Assembly: GCA_900696455.1 (NCBI GenBank)
Contig: CAADGB010000503.1
Coordinates: forward strand, 1 to 35,356
DNA from: an uncultured delta proteobacterium
GTDB lineage: Bacteria; Myxococcota_A; Polyangia; Haliangiales; Haliangiaceae
Direction of reading: 5' to 3'
Length of the DNA stretch: 35,356 nt
Shown here: one piece after another, positions 9,146-18,790 of the stretch
Layout of the letters: each line of letters starts with the position of its first letter
Position numbering within the stretch: the stretch's first letter is position 1
Notes under the pieces: generated by a model
Seen by the model: only the letters and a program-made list of their open reading frames with translations
Told to the model about the DNA's origin: nothing
The model's database searches: none
Translations under genes and position numbers: made by a program

Positions 9146-12100
9146 ATGATGCGGACAAGAGACCTTCCCCCGAACAGTTGCCAGCGCTCGCTGGCCGCGG
9201 CCGTCGGCTTCATGCTGACCGTCGCCACGGTCGCCTCCGCGCAGGTCGCGCCGGAACAGACCCACACCACCGTTGGCGCGGGCGCCGGGATGGATGGCGC
9301 CGTCTCACCCTCCGGTGGGTTCGGCACGTCCATCCCGCTCGACCTCCCGTCGCCCCGCGGCTCCGTGCCCATCCCGCTCGCGGTCAGCCACACCGGGTCC
9401 ACGCGTGCGGGAGTCGCCGGTCTGGGCTGGGACGTACCCATCTCGTACGTGCGGCGCTCGACCACGGCGTGGCGACGCAAGCCGTGGGCGTACCAGACCA
9501 CCTCCACGATGAGCCACCCGATCGGCAGCGAGCGCGTCACGGTCTCGCTGGGCGGTCAGGTCCACCTCATGCGCGCGGTCGGCTCGACCTGGTGGCCCGC
9601 ACGTGGCAGGTCGTTCATGGAGCTGCGCCGGAGCGGCAACGAGTGGTCGCTCCGGACCCTCGACAACCACGAGTACGTCTTCCGCCCGGCCTCGAGCCTT
9701 GGCAGCGTCGACGACCCGGAGCTCTGGCTCCTGGCCGAGGTGCGCGACTCGATCGGCGGCGATCGCGTGGACCTCCGATACGACGTTCCAGCCGTCCAGG
9801 GCTGTCGCGCCGGGCTCGCCCTGCGGAGCCTCGCCTACACGTTCGACCGCGCCGGGACGACGCCGCTCTACGAGATCGAGCTCGTCCACGAGCCGTTCTG
9901 GCGCGAACCGCTCAGCCTGCAGGACGAGCGGCGGCTCCCCGCGTGCGCGACGGAGAATGGTCAGGCGGCCTATCCATTCGAGCGTGTGCGGGACGACGGC
10001 ACGGTGTTCGAGCGAGGACAGGTGTTGCGATCCGTCCGTATCAAGGCGAGGAACAACCTGTCGAGAGGCAGCCCCGCGAAGGTGATCCGGTCCTACTCGC
10101 TCGACTACGATCGTGACCCCACCACCGAGAGGCCGCGACTCCGGGAGGTGACCAGGGCCGGTGAGGAGGGCTTCCCGGGCGCGAGCACGACGCTCACGGT
10201 CGCTCGCTACCAGTACGGAACACTCGCCCACGAGATCGGCGACCAACCGACGATCCGTTTCGGGAAGCCACGGCTCGTCGCCCGGAACTACGCGCCCGGC
10301 GCCGACTTCGCGCACGAGCTCGCCACCAACCATGTGAGCGCGACTGAGGAGAACGGCGTCCGTACCGAACGGACCCGTGCACGACACCTGATCCGCGACC
10401 TCACGGGCGACGGAGTGCCCGACCTCGTCTACAAGGTCGGCAGCACCTGGAAGCTCCACCGCGGACGGGCCACCGAGGGTGGTCCGCAGTTCGGCGGCGT
10501 GGCGATGGAGTGGACGCAACCAGCGGAGCTCTTCGAGCAGACCTCGGACCGCCGCACCGGGAGCCAGCGAGCGGACCGGGCCGCCATGATCACCACGCAG
10601 ACCTGGAGTCAGTTCGTCGACTGGGACGGGGATGGGCGCCTGGACGTGATCGATGTCCATGGCGGCCAGGACCTCCAGCACTGGCGGGTCTGGCTCAACC
10701 GGCGAGCCCTGGATGGCAGGATCGCGTGGCACCCCGTCCAGGTCGACATCGAACCCCTGCGAGCTCACCTGGAGAACACCGAGGTGCCGTTCCTGAGCGG
10801 CAAGGAGCACCTCGCGATCGATCGCGCTCGCTCGTGGCCGCGCTGGGATAGGGCGACCTGCACGATCCAGGAGTGCATGAACGACTCGTGTGGCTCGCCA
10901 GCGCCGTGTCCGGATCTGGAGCCCATCCCGGGACTGCCCCCTGTGCCGTCGAACTACGAGCACGCGTGGAACGTCGACACCATGACGGAGTGGTTGCTCG
11001 CGGACACGAACGGCGACAGCTATCCGGACTTCGTGTCCACGTCCCAGCCAGTTCGCCAGCACGAGGATGGATTCTGGCGATCGCTCAGTCCGTTCCCGGA
11101 TCCTGTCTGCGTCGAGGAGCCTCACGGGGTCAATCAGCCCTACGGTCGGACGTGTCGCCTGCGGCATCAGCAGTGGATCGACGCGCGCACCTGGCAGGGT
11201 CTCGAGAACGGGGTCACCGGCGACGAGTACGTCATGTCCACGGCGACGCGCCTGGTGTTCCACAACCGTCACGGTGCCTTCCAGGGGATCAACGGGTCGC
11301 CATATCCCGAGCACGGTCACGTCGAGGATGCTGCACCACACGGCGTGGCGCACTGGACGACCGGAACCTCGGCGCAGCATGCGATGGGCGGCGCGCCTGC
11401 GCCGACACCCAGCCTGAGCTGGCAGACCGCCGGCTACGCCGACCGAACGGGTGAAGGTATGGCGACGGTCCACACCTTCGCAGAGTACTCGGCGAGCAGC
11501 CCGATGGCGGCCTTCGGCACCGATCGCCACCGGGTCTGCGACGGCCCCGATGCGCTGTTCGAGTCGCGGCAGATCCAGGGCGAGGTCGACCTCGATGGCG
11601 ACGGGCTCGTCGACATCGTCTCGCATGACTCGGTTCGCTTCAACCTGGGCGTCGGCTACAGCCCGCCGCGGGTGATCGAGACGCCACCGCAGCTCCCGTT
11701 CGAGCTGTCGCTGACACGCGGCACCTGCGGCTCCCTGGGCTGGAACATCAGCGGGCTCACCGATCTCGACGGCGACGGCAAGCCCGAGTTGCTCCGCGTG
11801 ATCGGGACCGAGCTCTGGATGGCCACGCTCGAGGTCGGCGCCGGCAGCACACCGGCTGACGCGCAGCGCTTGCTCGCGGTCGACAACGGATACGGCGCCC
11901 TCACGCACGTGAGGTACAAGAACGCCAAGCACGACAACCTCACGCGCCACGACGTCCCGTTCCCCGAGATCGTCGTCGGCGAGACCGGCACGCTGGTCCT
12001 GGACGGCTCGGCGCCCAACCTGGCGCCGACGTACTACGCCTACGGCGAGGCCGAGATGGCCTACGACCCGCTGGCGGCGGCCTGGGTCTTCCCCGGGTAC

Positions 12101-15100
12101 CGCCGGCAGGTCGCGATGAGGGGGAAGCCCGCGCGCCCGGGCGAGTCGACGATCGAAGCGCTCGTGACGATCAGCGATCGAGATCCGATGGCCCCTGCTG
12201 GTTCGATCTACGTCGAGCACATGAGCTCCGGCGGGCTCGCCAGGGTCTCGGAGTTCTCGATCAGCACGCTGCCGTGGCCGGAGTTCTTCCTGACCTGGAA
12301 CGGCAGTCCCGTGCACGGACGAAGCGAGGCAAAGCACGGCGCGATCCAGCTCGTCGATGGTCAACAGGGCTCACCACCGGTGGTCCCACCCGAGGCGCTG
12401 GAGTGCGGCGACCTCGATCCACTGACGGGCGCGCTCGCCGCCACCGGGCTCTGCCGCGCCGCCGGCGTCGCCTATCAGCGGCAAGAGCAGCGCTGGCTAG
12501 GTGACGCGGCTCCCCCATCCCTGCAGAACGTCATGTCGGGCTCCACCGTGGCCGGGGTCGACCGTTATGGCCGTCCCACCAAGCTCGTCGGTCGCGGCGA
12601 TCTCCGGCGGAACGACGACGACGTCTGCACGGAGATCTCGTACGCCGCGGTGGCCGGCGCCGGGAAGTACGTGGAGGAGACGCCGTTTCCGTCGGTCATC
12701 GCCAGCGTCGTCCTGACCGACTGCGGCTGGGGCACACCCAAGGGCGATCTCCCCGGAGTACCGCAGGTCATCTCGGCCGCGCGCTTCCGCTACGACGGCC
12801 TCCCGGCCGGCCAGGTCCAGGTCGGACGTCTGACCTCCCGCTGGGTCGACCGGTACGGCCCCTCCGGCTACCTCGACAGCCACGAGGTCGAGCGGTTCAC
12901 GTACAACGACCTCGGCAGGGTCGAGTCGACCACGACCACTCGCACCCAGGGCACGGGCACGGTCGCAACCCAGGCCACCTGGTTCCAGTATGACGAGTAC
13001 GGCGCCAGCCTGACGCAGGTCGGGGACCAGGCGTCGGATGTCGCCGCCACGCTCGTCACGACGTGGGCGCGCTCGACCTGGCCCTCGACAGGTTCGCAAG
13101 AGACCGACCACGCCGGCGTCATCACGCTCGTCGATCACGACGCGCACGGGCGCGTGGTCCGCGAGGTCGTCAACGCCGAGGGCGTGAAGACCACCCGGCG
13201 CCGCCTCTCCTACGTCGACACCGTGCCGCGACGCGTGACGGTGGAGACCTTCCCCGGTACGACCGCGACGAGCGCCGAGGACAGCGCCAGCGACAGGCTC
13301 CGATCGCAGACGGTGCTCGATGCGCTGGGCCGCACCTGGTTCACGCAGACCGAGCTCGGCGCCGATTACGGCTCGCAGACGCTGGTGTCCGGCCTGACGC
13401 GCTACGACGAGCTCGGACGCGCGATCTACCAGGCCGCGCCCTTCGCGGCGGGACCGAGCTTCTTCCCGACCCCGACCATGACCCTGCCCTACGGCACGAC
13501 GACCGTCCACGACGTGCGCGGGCGGGTGATCCGGCAGGTGACCGCGCCAGGCATGAACCCGACCGCCTCGCTGACCAACGTCGCCACGGACACGTTCGTC
13601 CGCCGCGCCATCTACAGCTTCCGGGATGGGGCGGCTCACGTCGCCAGCCTCGGCGCCGACGAGAATGATCCTGCCTCGCCACGCTACCTGGCGCGCGACG
13701 AGGTCTGGTCGACGGCGCTGGGTCGTCAGACTCGGCGTGCGCGCTTCACGGGCAATGGCGACTGGCTCGACCGCGTCGACCAGCGCACGGACCGACTCGG
13801 CCGAGTCACGGAGACGCGCCGGTTCCTCATCCCGGCCCTGGGCGCTGGCGTCGTGGTCTGGACCAGCACCTTCGATTCACTCGGCAACCGCCTGAGCCTG
13901 ACCGAGCCCGGGATCGCGACCCGGTACTTCTCGTACGACGAGCAGGGCAACGAGCTCGAGACGTGGTGGACCGATGCTGCTGCCCGCAGGTCTGTCGCCA
14001 GTCAATACGACGGCTTCGGTCGACTCACGGACCGGATCCTGACCCGCCACGCGACGGGTGGCACGCCCACCATCGAGCAGCACGACCGGATGATCTGGGA
14101 CACCCATGTTGGCGGGGACGACCAGCCCACCGGCCGCCTGGAGGGGCGACTCTCCGCCGTCGAGACGTCGGGCGTGGGGGCCATCTACTACGGCTACGAC
14201 CGTCACGGCCGCGTGGCCTCGACGACGTACCGCTACACCGAGCACGGCAAGCCCGTGCGCGAGACGGTCGAGTTCGCGGCCGGCGGGCGGCTGCACGGCT
14301 TGACGCTGACGACCTCGCAGACGACCGACGAGATCGCCTACGGCTACGACAGCGCGGGACGCGCGCGGCAGGTCGTCGTCAACGGCGAGCTCCTCTTCGA
14401 TGCCTACGGGGTCTCGGCCAAGGGCCAGTACCTGCGCGTCGCCTACGGCAACGGGGTATCCGAGGTCTTCGACTACGCCGCCGACGGACGCGAGGAGCTG
14501 CTGGGCTGGTCGGCCCACACGGCGAGCGGCACCTACCGGTCGTCGAACCTGGCCTTCGACGGCGCCGGCCGGGTCGTCGCCGAGTCGCACGAGACCCCGA
14601 CCTCGCTGACGAGGCGCGCCTACGACTTCGACGAGCTGGGTCGCGTCACGCGCTCCGCCCAGATGGGCGGCATCGCGGCCGGGGTCGAGATCTACACCCA
14701 CGACCCGCTGGGCAACCTGCTCACACGCGTGGCCACGACCGGGGCAGGCGACCGCACGTTCACGTTCGATCCAGCCGACCCGGATCGCCTTTGCCGGGCC
14801 GCCGCGCCGGGCAGCGGCGGCAGCGACTGCCAGCTCACGTACGACGGCGCCGGCAACGTCCTCATCGACACGACGAGTCCGGGCGTGCTGATGCGCCGCT
14901 ACCTGTACGACTCGGCGAACCGCATCACGCGCGCCATTCGCTACACGACCATCGTCTCGTTCGACCACGGCCCCGCCGGTCGCGCGCGGACGCGGGTGTC
15001 CAACGCACCCAACGCAAGAACGATCTGGCACTTCGGCGCGCTCATCGAGGAGCGGCGCCACAGCAGCGACGGCCAGATCCAGCTCCACCGGCGCGTGCCG

Positions 15101-16432
15101 GGGCCGCTCGGCATCGTGGCGAGCCTGCGCTCGGACAGCGACGGCAACACCGACACCATCTACACCCACGGCGACGCGCGAGGCAGCCGCTTCTTCACGG
15201 CCGGTGACGGCACGGTGATCCAGGAGGCGACGTACAGCTTGTTCGGCCAGGTCACGAGCGACAGCGGCGACGTGGACGGACTCGGCTACACGGACGACCT
15301 GTGGAACGGCGGCGACTACTTGCCGGAGGTCGGGATCTCGATCCTCGGCGCGCGCGCCTACGATCCCGAGCACGGTCGGTTCACCCAGCGCGACCCCATC
15401 ATGAACGCGCGCCGGGCGCAGACCGCGCACCCCTACGCCTTCGCGTTCAACGATCCGGTCAACCTGACCGATCCGTCGGGCATGCAGCCGCCAGGCGAGT
15501 CGCCGCCGCTACCGCCCGCGCAGTGCCTCATCTGCGAGCCGCTCACGTTCTCCGGCGGCGGTCGCAGCGGCGGCTTCGACGCGCTGCCGGGCTCGAAGGG
15601 CACACGGATCCAGATCGCCCCCGACCTCCTCGACCTTCGCGTCAGGCAGTCGCCCGAGTACCACGCCCCGTCGTTCGGCGGACTGCGCCGGGTGGGCCGG
15701 TGGGCGTGGAGAAACAACGTCCTCAACCCCGCCTTCCGGGACGCGGTCATCGACGGGTTCATCGACGCCGCCGTCGACACGACGCGCTACTCGCTCGAGT
15801 TGCAGGTCGAGTGCGGCTTCAACCTCCTCTGCGTCCCCGCCAGGGCCGGCCAGGACATGGTCGCGGGCCTCAGCAAGATCGACGTCAGCTCCCTCCATCC
15901 CAAGGACGCCTACGCGCAGGCCTGCCCCGACGGCAACTGCGGTCGGGCCACCGGCGCCGTCCTCTTCGGCATCGCCACCGGCGGCGGCGGCGGCCCGAAA
16001 GCGGTGGCCGGCGCCGTGGATGACCTAGTCCGTGTGGGTGCTGGCGCAGGGGACGACTTGGGTCGAACTGCCAAGGTAATGTACCATGGAACCGACGTTG
16101 ATTCGGCTGTCGACCTGCTGCGCGGCGCCGACCTCGACGCCGCACTTGCTGCATCCGCGAAGATCGACGGGCCGCCCGGCTTCTTCTTGGCCACGGAAGC
16201 CGACGATGCAGCCTACTTTGCCAGTCGGCGCGGCCGGGGAGCGATCTTGGAGTACCGGTTCTCGGAAGCTGCGATGCGGGAACTCGGAGGGCTCTCAACC
16301 ACCCCGCTCGGCAGACTTGGCACTTACGGCTCGTTCATCGGCAGCGAGCTCGCTGTCCCGGTGGAAGCGTTCGGAACATTCAATCGACTGAGGCGCGCAG
16401 GCGAGATCACCGTACACCCGACCAGGATGTGA
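9146..16432 (+). CDS. Secreted SpvB/TcdB-RHS fusion toxin with C-terminal ADP-ribosyltransferase-like tip
   Basis: A 2428-residue protein. Residues 1-33 form a Sec signal peptide ending in 'ASA'. An SpvB-type domain follows (about 57-105: '[18 protein letters not shown]', 'GLGWDVPI'). Five FG-GAP/VCBS calcium-type motifs ('[10 protein letters not shown]', '[10 protein letters not shown]', '[10 protein letters not shown]', '[10 protein letters not shown]', '[10 protein letters not shown]') lie near residues 415-880. A TcdB middle segment starts at about 912 ('[13 protein letters not shown]'). YD/RHS repeats then run to the conserved core end (about 2066-2113: '[14 protein letters not shown]', '[11 protein letters not shown]'). 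Beyond it is a variable region and a tip (about 2312-2428) with YHGT (H2314), '[14 protein letters not shown]' (Y2357) and E2401 in 'SELAVP', resembling the H-Y-E layout of diphtheria-toxin-like ADP-ribosyltransferases. In Tc toxins the RHS shell encloses and autocleaves the tip. A candidate immunity gene follows. The delivery route is unknown. Confidence 0.85.
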   Translation: MMRTRDLPPNSCQRSLAAAVGFMLTVATVASAQVAPEQTHTTVGAGAGMDGAVSPSGGFGTSIPLDLPSPRGSVPIPLAVSHTGSTRAGVAGLGWDVPISYVRRSTTAWRRKPWAYQTTSTMSHPIGSERVTVSLGGQVHLMRAVGSTWWPARGRSFMELRRSGNEWSLRTLDNHEYVFRPASSLGSVDDPELWLLAEVRDSIGGDRVDLRYDVPAVQGCRAGLALRSLAYTFDRAGTTPLYEIELVHEPFWREPLSLQDERRLPACATENGQAAYPFERVRDDGTVFERGQVLRSVRIKARNNLSRGSPAKVIRSYSLDYDRDPTTERPRLREVTRAGEEGFPGASTTLTVARYQYGTLAHEIGDQPTIRFGKPRLVARNYAPGADFAHELATNHVSATEENGVRTERTRARHLIRDLTGDGVPDLVYKVGSTWKLHRGRATEGGPQFGGVAMEWTQPAELFEQTSDRRTGSQRADRAAMITTQTWSQFVDWDGDGRLDVIDVHGGQDLQHWRVWLNRRALDGRIAWHPVQVDIEPLRAHLENTEVPFLSGKEHLAIDRARSWPRWDRATCTIQECMNDSCGSPAPCPDLEPIPGLPPVPSNYEHAWNVDTMTEWLLADTNGDSYPDFVSTSQPVRQHEDGFWRSLSPFPDPVCVEEPHGVNQPYGRTCRLRHQQWIDARTWQGLENGVTGDEYVMSTATRLVFHNRHGAFQGINGSPYPEHGHVEDAAPHGVAHWTTGTSAQHAMGGAPAPTPSLSWQTAGYADRTGEGMATVHTFAEYSASSPMAAFGTDRHRVCDGPDALFESRQIQGEVDLDGDGLVDIVSHDSVRFNLGVGYSPPRVIETPPQLPFELSLTRGTCGSLGWNISGLTDLDGDGKPELLRVIGTELWMATLEVGAGSTPADAQRLLAVDNGYGALTHVRYKNAKHDNLTRHDVPFPEIVVGETGTLVLDGSAPNLAPTYYAYGEAEMAYDPLAAAWVFPGYRRQVAMRGKPARPGESTIEALVTISDRDPMAPAGSIYVEHMSSGGLARVSEFSISTLPWPEFFLTWNGSPVHGRSEAKHGAIQLVDGQQGSPPVVPPEALECGDLDPLTGALAATGLCRAAGVAYQRQEQRWLGDAAPPSLQNVMSGSTVAGVDRYGRPTKLVGRGDLRRNDDDVCTEISYAAVAGAGKYVEETPFPSVIASVVLTDCGWGTPKGDLPGVPQVISAARFRYDGLPAGQVQVGRLTSRWVDRYGPSGYLDSHEVERFTYNDLGRVESTTTTRTQGTGTVATQATWFQYDEYGASLTQVGDQASDVAATLVTTWARSTWPSTGSQETDHAGVITLVDHDAHGRVVREVVNAEGVKTTRRRLSYVDTVPRRVTVETFPGTTATSAEDSASDRLRSQTVLDALGRTWFTQTELGADYGSQTLVSGLTRYDELGRAIYQAAPFAAGPSFFPTPTMTLPYGTTTVHDVRGRVIRQVTAPGMNPTASLTNVATDTFVRRAIYSFRDGAAHVASLGADENDPASPRYLARDEVWSTALGRQTRRARFTGNGDWLDRVDQRTDRLGRVTETRRFLIPALGAGVVVWTSTFDSLGNRLSLTEPGIATRYFSYDEQGNELETWWTDAAARRSVASQYDGFGRLTDRILTRHATGGTPTIEQHDRMIWDTHVGGDDQPTGRLEGRLSAVETSGVGAIYYGYDRHGRVASTTYRYTEHGKPVRETVEFAAGGRLHGLTLTTSQTTDEIAYGYDSAGRARQVVVNGELLFDAYGVSAKGQYLRVAYGNGVSEVFDYAADGREELLGWSAHTASGTYRSSNLAFDGAGRVVAESHETPTSLTRRAYDFDELGRVTRSAQMGGIAAGVEIYTHDPLGNLLTRVATTGAGDRTFTFDPADPDRLCRAAAPGSGGSDCQLTYDGAGNVLIDTTSPGVLMRRYLYDSANRITRAIRYTTIVSFDHGPAGRARTRVSNAPNARTIWHFGALIEERRHSSDGQIQLHRRVPGPLGIVASLRSDSDGNTDTIYTHGDARGSRFFTAGDGTVIQEATYSLFGQVTSDSGDVDGLGYTDDLWNGGDYLPEVGISILGARAYDPEHGRFTQRDPIMNARRAQTAHPYAFAFNDPVNLTDPSGMQPPGESPPLPPAQCLICEPLTFSGGGRSGGFDALPGSKGTRIQIAPDLLDLRVRQSPEYHAPSFGGLRRVGRWAWRNNVLNPAFRDAVIDGFIDAAVDTTRYSLELQVECGFNLLCVPARAGQDMVAGLSKIDVSSLHPKDAYAQACPDGNCGRATGAVLFGIATGGGGGPKAVAGAVDDLVRVGAGAGDDLGRTAKVMYHGTDVDSAVDLLRGADLDAALAASAKIDGPPGFFLATEADDAAYFASRRGRGAILEYRFSEAAMRELGGLSTTPLGRLGTYGSFIGSELAVPVEAFGTFNRLRRAGEITVHPTRM

Positions 16433-16435
16433 GCG

Positions 16436-16927
16436 ATGGACCTCAACTTGATCGACGCGCTCCAGTGGGTCCGGTCCCGGCCCGGTCAGTTCTTGTCGGC
16501 GTCGGGACCGGCGGCGACGAGCCTCCTCACCTACGTCGTGGCCGACATCGTCGACCTGAGCGCCGGCGACTGCGTCATCCGGCGAGCGGCGGGCTGGTGG
16601 ATGGTCGGCAGCACCGAGGACTGGCTCGCCGGATCGGGGTTGCCCATCGCGCAGCTCTTCGCGCGCGTGGTGGCGGCGCCCGTCCACGGCGTCCACTCAA
16701 TGCGCGGTGAGGTGATCGTGGCCGCGTTCGCTCGCGACGTGGCCGTGCGCTCGGCCGGCACCCGCCACCAGATCTGCGGGGCCCCGCCCCCGGAGGACGT
16801 GTGGGACCTCGCCGCCGACCTCCGCGCTGCGATCTTCTTCGCCGGGCTCACGACCGCGCACGCCGCGGCCGGCGGCCCCGACGACCCACGCTCCGGAGCG
16901 CGGGAGCCCGGTGGCGAGCGCCCCTGA
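16436..16927 (+). CDS. Candidate immunity protein for the RHS toxin tip (hypothetical)
   Basis: A 163-residue protein I do not recognise. It begins 3 bases after the toxin stop with AGGA (16424-16427) 8 nt before its ATG, so translation is probably coupled to the toxin gene. The sequence looks soluble and globular: no signal peptide and no membrane helix, a Trp-rich segment 'AAGWWMVGSTEDW' near residue 60, and a hydrophobic helix 'LRAAIFFAGLTTAHAAA' before a low-complexity Gly/Pro/Arg tail. Cytoplasmic location and position immediately after a variable RHS tip are the hallmarks of polymorphic-toxin immunity genes. The role is inferred from position alone. Otherwise it is an orphan. Confidence 0.65.
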   Translation: MDLNLIDALQWVRSRPGQFLSASGPAATSLLTYVVADIVDLSAGDCVIRRAAGWWMVGSTEDWLAGSGLPIAQLFARVVAAPVHGVHSMRGEVIVAAFARDVAVRSAGTRHQICGAPPPEDVWDLAADLRAAIFFAGLTTAHAAAGGPDDPRSGAREPGGERP

Positions 16928-16967
16928 ACCCGGCGCCGCGGTCGTTCGCGCAGTGACCGATCAGCGA

Positions 16968-16987
16968 CGCCGGGATGACTCCCGGCG
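16968..16987 (+). terminator. Hairpin ending the toxin-immunity unit
   Basis: CGCCGGGA (16968-16975) and TCCCGGCG (16980-16987) make a perfect 8-bp stem with a TGAC loop, 40 bases after the immunity stop. There is no T-tract. It lies in the 280-base gap before the phosphoesterase gene; the remainder of that gap is somewhat AT-richer (about 17040-17090) and may hold the next promoter, though I cannot fix its boxes. Confidence 0.4.
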
Positions 16988-17207
16988 CGGGTCATGGCAG
17001 GCGCGCGGCGGCGCGTGCGGGCGGTAGCGAAGACCGACCGACTTGCAGCGCAACGATTCACGCGACAACTACCTTGATTCCTACCGGGGGGCACCGGTCA
17101 CCATGATCGAGAGGTGGGTGCCCAATCCGTGACATTGCTGCGACGGACGGGCGGGGCCGCGGGTTTCGGTGGACTGGCCTGACCAGTCGCGCATAGAGTC
17201 CGCGGCG

Positions 17208-18641
17208 ATGAGGCGGAAGCGGTTTCCGACGCGGCGCGAGACGCTGCAGGGGCTCGGGCTCGGGCTCGCGGTGGGCACGATCGGGTGCAGCGACGACGGC
17301 GCGCCGGTGGGCGACGAGGCCGACGCCGCGGGGCCCGACGCGAGCGCGGCCGACGCCCGGACCGACGCGCCGACCGACGCGGCGATCGACGCGCCGTCGG
17401 CCGACGCGCTCCTGGCCGGCATCGACACCTTCGTCGTGCTGATGATGGAGAACCGCTCGTTCGATCACTACCTGGGCGCGCTGCGGCTGCGCGAGGGCCG
17501 GCTGGACGTCGACGGGCTGAGCGGCGGCGAGACCAACCCGGCGCCCGGCGGCGGCGTGGTCGGCGTCCACCGCCTCGACGACTTCACCGTGGCCGACCCG
17601 CCCCACGGCTGGGACGCGTGCCACCGCCAGTGGAACGACGGCGCCAACGACGGCTTCGTGCGCGAGCACGCCGGCAGCTCGCAGACCGACGTGATGGGCT
17701 ACCACGTGCGCGAGCACCTGCCGCAGCTCTTCGCGATGGCGGACGGCGGCGCGATCTGCGACGCCTGGTTCGCGTCGGTGATGGGCCCGACCTGGCCCAA
17801 CCGCTTCTACCTGCACGGCGCGACCTCGCAGGGCATCAAGAGCAACCTGCCGGCGGTGGGCTTCCGCAGCATCTTCGGCCAGCTCGGCGACGCGGGCCTC
17901 ACCCACAAGAACTACTTCCACGACGTGGCCTGGGCCACCGGCGGTTACCTCAAGCTCACCGGCAACGCGCCGATCGAGGACTTCTTCGCCGACGCCGCCG
18001 CCGGCCGCCTGCCCAACCTGTCGATCGTCGATCCCCAGTTCTTCGGCGCCGGCGCCAACGACGACCACCCCGATCACGACATCCGCCTCGGCCAGGCGCT
18101 GATGGCGAGCGTGGTCAACGCCCTGGGGGCGTCGCCGCAGTGGAGCCGGCGCATGGTCATCGTCACCTACGACGAGCACGGCGGCTTCTTCGATCACGTC
18201 CCGCCGCCGACCACGGTCGACCAGCGCGAGGACTTCCGGCGGCTGGGCTTCCGGGTGCCCAGCCTGGTGCTGGGCCCGACGGCGCGGCGCGGCCAGGTGG
18301 TGAAGACCCGCTTCGAGCACGTCTCGGTGATCAGCACGCTCACCCGGCGGTTCGGGCTGACGCCGCTCAACGACCGGGTGCGGGCCACCGCCGACCTGTC
18401 GAGCTGCATCGACCCCACCTACCTGAACGCGCCGCAGCCGGCGCCGGTGCTGCCGCCGGTGATGGTGTCGCGGGCGGCGGTGCGGGCGCGGCCCGCGGTG
18501 GCGGCCCACGGTGAGCTGGCCGCGGCGATCGACGCCCTCGACCTGCCGCCGGAGCTCGACCGGCGGCGGCAGAGCGCCGAGATCACCGACCGGTTCCTGG
18601 CGCGCGCCGCGGCCGTGGGCGCGGTGCGGCTCGTGCCGTAG
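17208..18641 (+). CDS. Tat-type lipoprotein phosphoesterase (phospholipase C / acid phosphatase family)
   Basis: From ATG 17208 a 477-residue protein. The N-terminus has a twin-Arg motif 'TRRETLQGLGLG' and then 'TIGCS', suggesting Tat export and lipid attachment. An Asp/Ala-rich linker of about 40 residues follows, typical of myxobacterial lipoproteins. The catalytic domain opens with the family signature 'VVLMMENRSFDHYLG' and continues with 'CDAWFASVMGPTWPNRFY', 'SIVDPQFF' and the metal-binding 'VIVTYDEHGGFFDHV'. These match the phosphoesterase family (bacterial phospholipase C, AcpA-like) that cleaves phosphate esters such as phosphatidylcholine. The long C-terminal domains of Pseudomonas-type phospholipase C are absent, so this is the short form. 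A GTG at 17169 would add 13 residues before the Arg-rich stretch and is less likely. Substrate is not determinable. Confidence 0.88.
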   Translation: MRRKRFPTRRETLQGLGLGLAVGTIGCSDDGAPVGDEADAAGPDASAADARTDAPTDAAIDAPSADALLAGIDTFVVLMMENRSFDHYLGALRLREGRLDVDGLSGGETNPAPGGGVVGVHRLDDFTVADPPHGWDACHRQWNDGANDGFVREHAGSSQTDVMGYHVREHLPQLFAMADGGAICDAWFASVMGPTWPNRFYLHGATSQGIKSNLPAVGFRSIFGQLGDAGLTHKNYFHDVAWATGGYLKLTGNAPIEDFFADAAAGRLPNLSIVDPQFFGAGANDDHPDHDIRLGQALMASVVNALGASPQWSRRMVIVTYDEHGGFFDHVPPPTTVDQREDFRRLGFRVPSLVLGPTARRGQVVKTRFEHVSVISTLTRRFGLTPLNDRVRATADLSSCIDPTYLNAPQPAPVLPPVMVSRAAVRARPAVAAHGELAAAIDALDLPPELDRRRQSAEITDRFLARAAAVGAVRLVP

Positions 18642-18646
18642 CCTCG

Positions 18647-18769
18647 GTGACGTTCTACGGGCGCCTGGGCTTCCTGGCGCTCGAGGGCGTGCGGGATGAG
18701 CTCCTGGTCTCGGAGCCCTCGCCGATGTTCCCCGGGATCGAGACGATCGCGGCCGCGCTCGCGCCGTGA
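18647..18769 (+). pseudogene. C-terminal remnant of a GNAT acetyltransferase
   Basis: Six bases after the phosphoesterase stop, a 40-codon frame begins at GTG 18647. It reads like the last part of a GNAT enzyme: 'FYGRLGFLALEG' is the conserved alpha4/beta6 region ('FY.R.GF..L'), followed by 'PMF' and a closing helix 'ETIAAALAP'. The acetyl-CoA binding motif (Q/RxxGxG/A) and everything N-terminal are missing. It is probably the tail of a gene lost by deletion, with the phosphoesterase now abutting it. It may still be translated but is too short to be an enzyme. Confidence 0.55.
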
Positions 18770-18790
18770 CCGGCCCGGTGATCGCCGCGG

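Noticed and set aside
9305-12364. About 1000-codon minus-strand frame inside the RHS gene
   Set aside because: No domain is visible and the plus strand has a continuous toxin reading frame with SpvB and FG-GAP motifs. Considered as a possible antisense gene and dropped.
9146-16990. Membership of the RHS locus in a T6SS or Tc toxin cluster
   Set aside because: No PAAR, VgrG, Hcp, TssB/C or TcA-like sequence is visible anywhere in the window, so I do not claim either system.
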